Assembly (NCBI GenBank): GCA_964387865.1
Contig: CAYLXC010000001.1
Location: 52,724-116,723 of the forward strand
Direction: 5' to 3'
DNA length: 64,000 nucleotides
Source: CAYLXC01 sp964387865
GTDB taxonomy: Bacteria; Patescibacteriota; Microgenomatia; Daviesbacterales; UBA10151
In this document: one piece after another, positions 9,082 to 16,064 of the stretch
Numbering within the stretch: the stretch's first letter is position 1
Layout: every line of letters begins with the position of its first letter
Made by a program: the position numbers and the translations under genes
The notes under the pieces: generated by a model
What the model was told of the DNA's origin: nothing
Database searches by the model: none
The model's input: only the letters and a program-made list of their open reading frames with translations

Positions 9082-9150
9082 ACGGAGGTTGGTTTTTGTG
9101 TAAAAAAACCAACATAACTTAACCTCCGTTTATAAGTGGAGGTTTTTTTT
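9081..9150 (+). promoter_or_regulatory. Phe attenuator: antiterminator / terminator-SD hairpin
   Basis: AACGGAGGTT (9081-9090) pairs perfectly with AACCTCCGTT (9121-9130), and an inner stem GTTGGTTTTT/AAAAACCAAC (9088-9097 with 9104-9113) adjoins it. This is the antiterminator, formed when the ribosome stalls on Phe codons. The competing hairpin is AACCTCC (9121-9127) with GGAGGTT (9138-9144), followed by eight T: an intrinsic terminator. Its 3' arm GGAGG is also the likely ribosome binding site, 8 nt before the ATG at 9151, so both termination and SD occlusion are possible. Confidence 0.85.
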
Positions 9151-9393
9151 ATGGAGAAAAGAAAGGAAGGTGAAAAAATGGTAGAAAGAATAATTGTAAA
9201 ACCCGAATATCCCGAACAAAAAGGTATTACTCGGGCTTTAGCTGATCTTGATCGAATTCAAGTAGATATTAGAGGAAGAATGATTGGTTCAGAGCCAGTC
9301 GCACAGACAGGATCATCAAGTTTACAAACTAGAGTAAAAATATCACTAGAATATCCAGATCCTACTGAACGAAAACCATATTTCGTTCGCTAA
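9151..9393 (+). CDS. Small protein of unknown function under Phe attenuation
   Basis: An 80-residue protein if started at the ATG behind the terminator T run (SD GGAGG, 8-nt spacing). An internal ATG at 9178 with its own SD-like AGGAAGG gives 71 residues starting MVERIIVKPEYPEQ and is a serious alternative. No membrane segment, signal or known domain is recognised. The protein is soluble, mixed in charge and ends PTERKPYFVR. Its position behind a Phe-sensing attenuator is the only functional clue and suggests a role in aromatic amino acid supply or starvation response. Confidence 0.65.
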   Translation: MEKRKEGEKMVERIIVKPEYPEQKGITRALADLDRIQVDIRGRMIGSEPVAQTGSSSLQTRVKISLEYPDPTERKPYFVR

Positions 9394-9395
9394 AC

Positions 9396-9425
9396 TTGAC
9401 AAAATACATAAACTGCCCTTATAAT
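9396..9425 (+). promoter_or_regulatory. Promoter of the branched-chain leader transcript
   Basis: TTGACA at 9396-9401, an 18-nt spacer and TATAAT at 9420-9425: both consensus hexamers. The expected start near 9432 lies about 5 nt before the leader ATG at 9437. It sits immediately behind the stop codon of the previous small gene. Confidence 0.85.
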
Positions 9426-9436
9426 TTAAATAGTCT

Positions 9437-9541
9437 ATGTCAAAAGTTGAAGTAATTGATTTAAGAAAAGTAGAAGTTATTCTTGGCCTCCTTATTTTAG
9501 TGCTCGTTACGGGCACTTTTTTGGGAGGTCTTTTTAGGTAA
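9437..9541 (+). CDS. Leu/Val/Ile-rich attenuator leader peptide
   Basis: A 34-codon reading frame starting MSKVEVIDLRKVEV. Residues 15-24 read ILGLLILVLV, so nine of ten codons specify branched-chain amino acids just ahead of the antiterminator, followed by TGTFLGGLFR. The composition and position are like the ilv leader peptides of enterobacteria. The last codons lie inside the 5' arm of the antiterminator (9523-9540). The hydrophobic run could also be read as a membrane helix, so a small membrane protein is the alternative, but the overlapping RNA switch favours a leader peptide. Confidence 0.8.
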   Translation: MSKVEVIDLRKVEVILGLLILVLVTGTFLGGLFR

Positions 9542-9592
9542 AAAATAACCTAAAAAAGAAAGTAATCAGACCTCCCTAACGGGAGGTTTTTT
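9523..9592 (+). promoter_or_regulatory. Branched-chain attenuator: antiterminator / terminator-SD hairpin
   Basis: GGGAGGTC (9523-9530) pairs with GACCTCCC (9569-9576), and the inner CTTTTTAGGT with ACCTAAAAAAG (about 9530-9558). This antiterminator competes with CCTCCC (9571-9576) TAAC GGGAGG (9581-9586) followed by TTTTTT, an intrinsic terminator. GGGAGG is the nearest SD-like sequence for the following gene. Confidence 0.88.
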
Positions 9593-9605
9593 ATTGGGAA
9601 AAAAT

Positions 9606-9884
9606 ATGAGTGAAAGATTTAGACCAGATACAATACATAGAAGGGCCTATAAAATAGCCTCAGAAACCTTTGCGAATGTCGAAAGTTTAACTGATGAACA
9701 AGTAGGAGTAGTAGAAAATGACAGAAGAGGTAGAAGAAGAATGATCCATTCATTACAGCAAAGTCTGAAGGAAACTTCAGGAGAAGAACGAAGACGGTTA
9801 CTTGAGCAGTTACATGATCTGGAATCGCATCAATTCGCATCAAGATATGCAATCGAAAAACGTTCAGGTAAAAGATTTTTTTAA
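9606..9884 (+). CDS. Small charged protein of unknown function under branched-chain attenuation
   Basis: A 92-residue, highly charged protein starting MSERFRPDTIHRRAYK, predicted mostly helical, with a central run of Arg and Glu (RRGRRR, EERRRLLEQLHDLE) that could form a coiled coil or bind nucleic acid. It has no recognised domain. A TTG at 9594, 7 nt from GGGAGG, gives four extra residues and is an alternative start. I chose ATG 9606 because the region TTTTTTA-TG-GA-AAAA-TATG is closely matched before the ATG at 10305. It is probably co-transcribed with the gene at 9915. Confidence 0.65.
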   Translation: MSERFRPDTIHRRAYKIASETFANVESLTDEQVGVVENDRRGRRRMIHSLQQSLKETSGEERRRLLEQLHDLESHQFASRYAIEKRSGKRFF

Positions 9885-9914
9885 TATAACGAAAGAAAGG
9901 GGGTGTTTAAATTT

Positions 9915-10121
9915 ATGACAGAACGTGGAGAAATACCTGTTGAACAGCGTGGAATCTTGAATTCAACCATGGAGCCAGGAGATGTGGCATTCGGGACATT
10001 GGATATATACTACAATCCCGGCCCTGACAAAAGCGTGCCAAATTCAGAAGATGGAAATGGAACTGTACGTGATCCTGAACCAGTAGAAGTAGTCACAGAT
10101 ATACGCGGTGTACCTTTTTAA
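9915..10121 (+). CDS. Small acidic hypothetical protein
   Basis: A 68-residue acidic protein starting MTERGEIPVEQRGILN, with a Pro/Gly/Asp-rich middle (NPGPDKSVPNSEDGNG) that is probably disordered or loop-rich. No domain is recognised. A strong SD (GGGGGTG, 9899-9905) sits 9 nt before the chosen ATG; an in-frame GTG at 9903 lies inside that SD and was rejected. It follows the 9606 gene by 30 nt, so the two probably form an operon controlled by the branched-chain attenuator. Confidence 0.6.
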   Translation: MTERGEIPVEQRGILNSTMEPGDVAFGTLDIYYNPGPDKSVPNSEDGNGTVRDPEPVEVVTDIRGVPF

Positions 10122-10137
10122 TTCTAAAAACGACCTA

Positions 10138-10166
10138 TTGCACAGAAAAATCAATTACGGTAGCAT
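10138..10166 (+). promoter_or_regulatory. Candidate promoter of the Ile-leader transcript
   Basis: TTGCAC at 10138-10143, a 17-nt spacer and TAGCAT at 10161-10166, weaker than the two preceding promoters. The spacing to the leader ATG (10176) is the same as in the other attenuators, giving a near-leaderless transcript. Confidence 0.55.
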
Positions 10167-10175
10167 GTATTCCAT

Positions 10176-10244
10176 ATGCATACTAAAGCTGAAATTATTA
10201 TTGGAATTATTATTACTTCTAAAAAGGGAGGTTGTTTGGCGTAA
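10176..10244 (+). CDS. Ile-rich attenuator leader peptide
   Basis: A 22-codon reading frame beginning MHTKAEIIIGIIITSKKGG. Six of seven consecutive residues are Ile, all encoded by ATT, ending 10 nt before the antiterminator 5' arm. It precedes a gene of the citramalate/2-isopropylmalate synthase family, the entry step of pyruvate-derived isoleucine synthesis. Control codon and pathway therefore match, which is strong support for true attenuation. Confidence 0.88.
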   Translation: MHTKAEIIIGIIITSKKGGCLA

Positions 10245-10292
10245 GTCTTAAAAAAAGATTCCGCAACAAACCTCCTGAAAGGGAGGTTTTTT
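10226..10292 (+). promoter_or_regulatory. Ile attenuator: antiterminator / terminator-SD hairpin
   Basis: GGGAGGTTGTTTGGCG (10226-10241) pairs imperfectly, with single-base bulges, with CCGCAACAAACCTCC (10261-10275), capped by AGTCTT/AAGATT. The competing terminator is AACCTCC (10269-10275) with GGAGGTT (10282-10288) and a run of six T. The layout is the same as at 9081 and 9523. An ATG at 10294 right behind the T run is out of frame with the downstream gene and opens only eight codons. Confidence 0.82.
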
Positions 10293-10304
10293 AATGAGAA
10301 AAAT

Positions 10305-11876
10305 ATGGCAGAAACTTTAAAAATAGTACCTTACGATACAACGTTAAGAGATGGTGCTCAGGATGCAAGGGCTAGACTCTCTGTAAAGAAGAAACTAAAA
10401 ATTGCTCAAAGATTGGACCAACTTAGGTTCCCCTTTATAGAAGGTGGTTGGCCTGGGGCAAATGAAATTGATACAGAATTTTTTAGACAAGCAAGAGGTA
10501 TGTTTGAGAATAGCCAGTTTGTTGCGTTCGGAATGACCGCAAGAATCGGTGGCAGACCTGAAAACGACGATGGGCTAAATGCACTTCTTGAGTCTGGAAC
10601 AAATTTCATCACTATTTTCGGAAAAACATGGGAGACTCATGTCCAAAATGCGTTAAGAGCACCCAGCTATAAGAACTTGGATACTATTTTCGAAAGTGTT
10701 CGCTTTCTAAAAGCTGAAGGACGAGAGGTAATATTTGATGCAGAACACTGGTTTAGTGGTTATAGAGAAAATCCAGATTATGCTCTTGAATGTTTAGAAG
10801 CAGCAGAAGCTGCTGGTGCCAGAACACTAGTTCTTTGTGATACCAATGGAGGCAGTAATCATAGATTTGTAGAAAGTGGGGTTAAAGCAGCGAGAAGTAG
10901 ATTTCCAGATACAGAGTTGGGGATCCATGTACATAACGACAGTGCTCTAGCGGTTATTAACACAATCGTTGCAGTAGAAGCAGGAGTAATACAGGTTCAA
11001 GGGACTATTAACGGCTCCGGAGAAAGGGCAGGAAATGTGGATCTGTGCCAAGTATTGCCAACAGCAGAATTTAAATATGAAATACCTAGCGGTATAGATT
11101 TGAGAACTTTAACTAAAGCATCTCGCTTTGTTGAAAGTATAAACGAGATACCTGTACCGGATAATACTCCATATGTTGGCAGAAATGCGTTTGCCCACAA
11201 GGGAGGAGTACATCAATCCGGCCAGAGGCGAGCTGATAAAAGGCAAGCGAGTGATGAGGCGGCATATGAACATATAGAACCAGCTTTAGTAGGAAATAAG
11301 AGAATTTATATTATGTCAGAACAAGGCGGGTCGACAAATATAGAGATTATGGCAGAAAAGCATGGATTTCAAGTTGACAGAACTGATCCATTATTTACCT
11401 TACTCGTTGAAAAAATGAAGCAAAAAGGTATTTTTGGAGATGCACAGGAGTATCTCCTGCTCTATGAAACTTTAACAAATGAACAAATACCTTTTGATGT
11501 TTTAGAAAGCCGTGTTGTAGACGAACGGGGTAGAGATCCTGAAGCTAGCATTAGAGTGCGGGTAAATGGCGACACTCTACATGAAGCTAATTTAGGCAAA
11601 GGTCTTATAAATGCTTTTGATAATGCTTTAAGAAAAGCTTTATTACAAAAGTATAAGGAAGTTGCAGACATAACACTTGTTCCAGGAAGTTATAGAGTTA
11701 CACTTCCCATGGGGGATAGTGATTCAGCTGCTGAAGTGGAAGTATACGCTGAGTTTGCCGCAGATGGCCAACAATGGAGTTCACGTGTTCGCGGAACGGA
11801 TCAACAACGTGCCGGAGAAGATACTTTTATCCAGGCTTACCAATATTACATTTTAAGAAGGCGTTCAGGTTTCTAA
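10305..11876 (+). CDS. cimA: (R)-citramalate synthase / 2-isopropylmalate synthase family protein
   Basis: A 523-residue DRE-TIM metallolyase. The N-terminal barrel has the signature DTTLRDGAQDA (about 10-20), the metal-binding HVHNDS, and GTINGSGERAGN. The C-terminal third resembles the LeuA-type allosteric dimerisation domain. Length and motifs fit CimA, which condenses pyruvate and acetyl-CoA to citramalate for isoleucine synthesis; a 2-isopropylmalate or homocitrate synthase cannot be excluded. The Ile-rich leader supports the isoleucine role. No other ilv or leu gene is in the window. The start ATG has no strong SD; the GGGAGG of the attenuator lies 18 nt upstream. The 3' end overlaps recJ by 4 nt. 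Confidence 0.87.
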   Translation: MAETLKIVPYDTTLRDGAQDARARLSVKKKLKIAQRLDQLRFPFIEGGWPGANEIDTEFFRQARGMFENSQFVAFGMTARIGGRPENDDGLNALLESGTNFITIFGKTWETHVQNALRAPSYKNLDTIFESVRFLKAEGREVIFDAEHWFSGYRENPDYALECLEAAEAAGARTLVLCDTNGGSNHRFVESGVKAARSRFPDTELGIHVHNDSALAVINTIVAVEAGVIQVQGTINGSGERAGNVDLCQVLPTAEFKYEIPSGIDLRTLTKASRFVESINEIPVPDNTPYVGRNAFAHKGGVHQSGQRRADKRQASDEAAYEHIEPALVGNKRIYIMSEQGGSTNIEIMAEKHGFQVDRTDPLFTLLVEKMKQKGIFGDAQEYLLLYETLTNEQIPFDVLESRVVDERGRDPEASIRVRVNGDTLHEANLGKGLINAFDNALRKALLQKYKEVADITLVPGSYRVTLPMGDSDSAAEVEVYAEFAADGQQWSSRVRGTDQQRAGEDTFIQAYQYYILRRRSGF

Positions 11877-13447
11877 ATCCTAATATCTTTCACCTTAAGC
11901 TGTAATTTTTCAAAGCCATTAAAATCATCCAGCTCTAGATTATATGCAATATCTATTTGCCGCCCGTTCTGCAGCATATTTTCCAGCTCCCCCATGCCAA
12001 AGGCGATTGTATCCAGTCCAGAGGTCTTAAATTTTAGATGTTTTCCCTGCCCTACTGTCCTTAAATCCGAAATTTGCATCCCGTATGTTGCAAATACAGG
12101 TCTTGGATTTCCAAAACCGTGAGGCTCAAACTTTTTTAATTCTTTAACCAAATCCAATTTTAATTTTTCATAGTCAATTTCCGCATCTATATTTAACACC
12201 TTTTCATTCTCTTCCAATTCCAACTTAACTTCCTCCATTCTTTTTTTAAAAATATTTATATGTTTAGTTAAAATTGAAAAACCTGCTGCACCCGGATGAC
12301 CCCCAACATCAACCAAGATATCCGCGTGTTTTCTTATAAGCTCTACTATATTTATTCCATTAATTGACCTTGCTGACCCTTTTGAAATACTCTCTCCAAC
12401 AGAAATTGCAATTGCGGGACGATAAAATTCTTCTGTAATCCTTCCGGCAACAAGTCCGATTATCCCTGGTGACCAGCTTTTGCTGTATAGAACATGAATC
12501 AAGTTCTCCTGAACAATTAACTTTTTTGCCTCCTCTAATGCATTAATTGTCATTTGTTGCCTGGTAGTATTTGTGTCAGAAAGCAATTTGGAAAGTTTTC
12601 TTGCTTTTACTGGATCTTTTGTGCAAAGAAGTCTTAAAGAATCTATTGCATGCTCAAGCCTTCCCATGGCATTTATTCTTGGCCCCAGAATATGACCTAT
12701 TTCATATGATGAGATATTGCCAAAACTAAGTCCTGACTCATTCATTAAAGATAAAAGTCCAATATTTGTAGTTTTATTTAAAATTCTTAACCCCTCCACC
12801 GTAAACGCTCTACCCAGACTAACAAGGGGTAATAAATCACAAACAGTTGCTATTGCTGCAAATTGTAATAATTCATTTGCCAAATCTTTTTTAATAAGTC
12901 CACGGATTAAACACCATCCAACAGCTGCCCCGCACATTTTTGTGGAATGCACTATTGCAAATGAATCCGGCTTTTCATCAAGTGGAATATGATGATCGGT
13001 TATTATTAAATCCAACCCCAATTCTTTTGCATATTTCGCCTGCTCTATAGCAGTTATTCCATTATCTACAGTAATCACAACAGTAGCTCCGGAATCTCTG
13101 GCAAACTCCAAACCCAATCTTGACAACCCATATCCTTCTTTTTCCCTATGAGGAATATAGGGCAATACTTTTGCGCCTATTGATGTTAAAGCTTTATACA
13201 AAATTGCACATCCGCAAATCCCGTCAACATCATAATCCCCAAAAACTATAATCTGTTCATTATTTTCTATAGCTTCCAGGATTCTTTTTTGTCCCTTTTC
13301 AATACCGGGTATTTCTAGATCCTTATCATAATCAGAAAGCTTTGGATGAAGAAATTGATCCTTTTCTATATCAGTTTTTATACCGCGGTTTATTAGAAGC
13401 TGCTCAGCTAAATCATCGCTTTTCTTTGGTAATACTTTCCATTTCAT
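11873..13447 (-). CDS. recJ: Single-stranded-DNA-specific exonuclease RecJ
   Basis: A 524-residue DHH-family 5'-3' exonuclease used in recombination and mismatch or base-excision repair. Visible motifs are FGDYDVDGICG, VITVDNG, IITDHH (the DHH motif) and the DHHA1 signature VDVGGHPGAAGFS. A C-terminal OB-type region follows. Slightly shorter than E. coli RecJ but complete. It diverges from cca with only 23 nt between them. Confidence 0.94.
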   Translation of the reverse strand: MKWKVLPKKSDDLAEQLLINRGIKTDIEKDQFLHPKLSDYDKDLEIPGIEKGQKRILEAIENNEQIIVFGDYDVDGICGCAILYKALTSIGAKVLPYIPHREKEGYGLSRLGLEFARDSGATVVITVDNGITAIEQAKYAKELGLDLIITDHHIPLDEKPDSFAIVHSTKMCGAAVGWCLIRGLIKKDLANELLQFAAIATVCDLLPLVSLGRAFTVEGLRILNKTTNIGLLSLMNESGLSFGNISSYEIGHILGPRINAMGRLEHAIDSLRLLCTKDPVKARKLSKLLSDTNTTRQQMTINALEEAKKLIVQENLIHVLYSKSWSPGIIGLVAGRITEEFYRPAIAISVGESISKGSARSINGINIVELIRKHADILVDVGGHPGAAGFSILTKHINIFKKRMEEVKLELEENEKVLNIDAEIDYEKLKLDLVKELKKFEPHGFGNPRPVFATYGMQISDLRTVGQGKHLKFKTSGLDTIAFGMGELENMLQNGRQIDIAYNLELDDFNGFEKLQLKVKDIRI

Positions 13448-13470
13448 ACTACTCGGGGTAAAATTACATC

Positions 13471-14907
13471 ATGCATTATACACTACCTAATGAGGTAAAA
13501 AATATTTTAGATAAATTTAGAAAATCCGGATACCAAATTTATATTGTTGGAGGGGCAGTACGTGATCTTTTGATGGGAAAAGAGATTAAGGACTGGGATT
13601 TTACAACAGATGCTAAACCTGAGGAAATCTTGAAAGTAATCCCGGAAGGTTTTTACGATAATAAATTCGGAACAGTAGGAGTACCAACAGAGAACACCTC
13701 GAAGGTGGGCTCTGACTCCTTCGAGGTGAATGATGAAATCATGGAGATCACAACAATGAGAAAGGAAGGTAAGTATACTGATTTTCGCCACCCATCCGAA
13801 GTTTCCTGGACCAACAAAATTGAGGAAGATTTGGCAAGAAGGGACTTTACCATAAATGCTATGGCTTTGGGAATCCCAAGCAAACACCTCCGAGGTGAAG
13901 ATAATGGTGTAACACCAAGAGAACACCTCGGAGGTGAAATCCTGGAAACTGTGGATCCCTTCAGCGGCCAAAATGATATTAAAAACCACCTCATCAGGGC
14001 TGTCGGAGACCCAACCAAACGCTTCCAGGAAGATGCTCTTCGTCTTATCAGAGCAATCAGGATTGCAACTGAATTGGAATTTGACATAGATAAGGAAACA
14101 TTTGAAGCCATCAAAAAAAATGCCAATCTTTTAAAAGAAATTGCCTGGGAAAGGATAAGAGATGAACTATTTAAACTCCTTGCATCCACGAATCCATACA
14201 TGGGTACCTTGAAACTTAGGGAAGCGGGGATACTGCAAATGATTCTTCCAGAGCTTGAGCGCTGTTTTGGGATAGTTCAGGAAGGTCCAAAACATGACAG
14301 AACTTATGACATTGGTGAGCACTCACTACTAACTTTAAAACATACCCCATCTTCCGATGCACTGACTAGATTTGCTGCACTTCTTCATGACATTGGCAAA
14401 CCGGATACAGTGGAAAAGGCTCAAGATGGGAATGTCACATTTTATCAACATGATGTAGTTGGTGGAAATTTGGTTTTAAAAATAGCAAAAAGATTAAATT
14501 TATCAAGAAAACAAACAGATAAATTATTTAGATTAGTAAGATTCCATATGTTTACAGTTGCAGAGAATCAGACGGATTCAGCAATAAGAAGATTTATTAA
14601 AAATGTAGGTCTGGAAAATATTGAAGACATGATGGCCTTAAGAGTTGGCGACAGGTTGGGAGGAGGGACACAAACGGAAACCTCTTGGAGAATGGAAAAA
14701 TTCAAAGAAAGAATTAAAGAAGTATTAAAAAAGCCATTTTCACTTTCAGATTTAAAAGTAAATGGTAATGATGTAATGGAAATTCTAAAGATTAAACCCG
14801 GCCCAAAAGTAGGTGAAATCCTCCAAAAACTCTTTGAAGAAGTCTTAGAAGATGCTTCTAAAAATAACAAAGAATATTTATTAAAAAGGCTCCAAGAACT
14901 TAAATAA
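13471..14907 (+). CDS. cca: tRNA nucleotidyltransferase (CCA-adding) with HD domain
   Basis: A 478-residue class II nucleotidyltransferase with the signature GGAVRDLLMG and DWDFTT near the N-terminus, a helical tRNA-binding region, and an HD phosphohydrolase motif (LLHDIGKP) around residue 310. It adds or repairs the 3' CCA, needed here because both tRNA genes in the window lack it. Two palindromic repeats are inserted in frame in the N-terminal half: 13696-13733 (TSKVGSDSFEV) and 13884-13940 (between two HLRGE/HLGGE copies). A TAAAAT box lies just upstream of the ATG. Confidence 0.92.
   Translation: MHYTLPNEVKNILDKFRKSGYQIYIVGGAVRDLLMGKEIKDWDFTTDAKPEEILKVIPEGFYDNKFGTVGVPTENTSKVGSDSFEVNDEIMEITTMRKEGKYTDFRHPSEVSWTNKIEEDLARRDFTINAMALGIPSKHLRGEDNGVTPREHLGGEILETVDPFSGQNDIKNHLIRAVGDPTKRFQEDALRLIRAIRIATELEFDIDKETFEAIKKNANLLKEIAWERIRDELFKLLASTNPYMGTLKLREAGILQMILPELERCFGIVQEGPKHDRTYDIGEHSLLTLKHTPSSDALTRFAALLHDIGKPDTVEKAQDGNVTFYQHDVVGGNLVLKIAKRLNLSRKQTDKLFRLVRFHMFTVAENQTDSAIRRFIKNVGLENIEDMMALRVGDRLGGGTQTETSWRMEKFKERIKEVLKKPFSLSDLKVNGNDVMEILKIKPGPKVGEILQKLFEEVLEDASKNNKEYLLKRLQELK
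13696..13733. repeat. In-frame palindromic repeat in cca, copy of the aspS repeat
   Basis: CACCTCGAAGGTGGGCTCTG followed by ACTCCTTCGAGGTGAATG differs at only about one position from 8757-8796 in aspS. The shared sequence inside two unrelated genes indicates insertion of a mobile palindromic element rather than gene homology. Confidence 0.85.
13884..13940. repeat. Second palindromic insertion in cca
   Basis: CACCTCCGAGGTGAA and CACCTCGGAGGTGAAAT flank a GGTGTAACACC hairpin, giving nested inverted repeats that keep the reading frame. It is related in its arms to the element 150 nt upstream. Confidence 0.75.
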
Positions 14908-14908
14908 T

Positions 14909-15787
14909 ATGGGTACTGAAGAAACTCAAGAAATAGCTTTCCCAGAAGGCGAAATTCAAGGCCGTGGAGATTTAGAAAATATACTTGTACAAGCAGTTAG
15001 AGAGGATAAATCAATACTACCTGAAGAACTACCAGATCAATTGACCTCGTTTGGAATTGAGAGATATATTAATTGGATATCAGAACAAGCAAAGAATGAT
15101 CCAAGAAATAGAGAGTATGCGGGAGAACTTCACATTGATGCGAATGGTAGATTTATCTACTCGAAAAGACCTAACAAAGGATCTGAAATTTCAGTTACAC
15201 CTAGGGTCACGAAAAACTACGATAAGTTTGCGACAGCTGTCTTAGTACATACCCATCCAGATTCTACATCCTTCTCAGATAGAGACTTATTAAATGTAAA
15301 TCTCACAATAATACAATCAGTATCCACAACTGAATTTAATTACATTCTAATAAGAAACCCTGAAATTCTTATCGCCGAAGGTGAAAGTGATAAATTCCGC
15401 GAGGATTCCGATGAAAACCAAAAAGAATGGGCAGCGAGCATAGGTGGACTTAGGGGGACTATTACAGGTGTTGTTATGAGAGAAAACGGATTAACTTTGA
15501 ATAACCCACAAGGCCAAAAATATAAATCAATTATATTGAATCTAGTAAAACATATGGAAGTTAGTATCTTTGGAGCAGACTTGACTAGATACATGCATAC
15601 ACTCGATTTTGCTCGTTTGACAGCTAATAAATACGGCTTAGGATTTTATTATTCGGAGAAAGATGGAATATATAGAAGGGTTAAACCATCATTTCTTAAT
15701 GACTTCACAACAAGAGTAAATCAAGAATTAGTAGAACGGGCCTACCAAGAATTACCAGGTAAACTTGCAGTCATAAAAGAAGGCTAA
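14909..15787 (+). CDS. JAMM/MPN-like protein, putative metalloprotease
   Basis: A 292-residue protein following the cca stop by 1 nt, so probably coupled to it. Residues about 110-125 read VHTHPDSTSFSDRDLLN, which resembles the JAB/JAMM zinc site HxHP...SxxD, with one residue fewer between the second His and the Ser. An upstream Glu (in AGELHID) could be the catalytic acid. In the JAMM family such domains cleave isopeptide bonds or sulfur carriers. No partner or substrate is evident here, and the C-terminal half is unassigned. Confidence 0.6.
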   Translation: MGTEETQEIAFPEGEIQGRGDLENILVQAVREDKSILPEELPDQLTSFGIERYINWISEQAKNDPRNREYAGELHIDANGRFIYSKRPNKGSEISVTPRVTKNYDKFATAVLVHTHPDSTSFSDRDLLNVNLTIIQSVSTTEFNYILIRNPEILIAEGESDKFREDSDENQKEWAASIGGLRGTITGVVMRENGLTLNNPQGQKYKSIILNLVKHMEVSIFGADLTRYMHTLDFARLTANKYGLGFYYSEKDGIYRRVKPSFLNDFTTRVNQELVERAYQELPGKLAVIKEG

Positions 15788-15857
15788 AAATAATTATGGG
15801 CTAGCTTGCTAGAGTATATTTTTTGATCCATTGATTTAAATCATTAAAACAAAAAAT

Positions 15858-16049
15858 CTAAACAGTTTGCTGCTTTAAACGTTGATTCTCTAGATGTTTA
15901 CCAATAGCATGATCAATCCCTGCTCCAATTGCCATAATCGCTGCAAAACCCATATGACCTAGAAATAGTGCTATAGCAGCAGCCCCTATTTCTACATTTC
16001 TTAGTGTATATGATACTTTCTCTAAAAATCCTCCTTTTTCTCTTTCCAT
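15858..16049 (-). CDS. Small hydrophobic hypothetical protein
   Basis: A 63-residue protein with a charged N-terminus, a Gly/Ala/Met-rich hydrophobic centre (about 22-46) that could be one or two membrane helices, and a polar Gln/Lys tail. No family is recognised. It lies just upstream of secF on the same strand. Confidence 0.5.
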   Translation of the reverse strand: MEREKGGFLEKVSYTLRNVEIGAAAIALFLGHMGFAAIMAIGAGIDHAIGKHLENQRLKQQTV

Positions 16050-16064
16050 ATGGGTATTTTACCA

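Noticed and set aside
9034..10292. T-box riboswitches as an explanation for the amino-acid leaders.
   Set aside because: No T-box sequence or specifier loop is seen; instead short ORFs rich in one amino acid overlap the hairpins, which fits ribosome-mediated attenuation.
10294..10320. ATG behind the Ile attenuator T run as start of the synthase gene.
   Set aside because: It is out of frame with the 10305 ORF and stops after eight codons.
13653..14201. 182-codon minus-strand frame opposite cca.
   Set aside because: It is a shadow of the cca coding region with no recognisable protein features.
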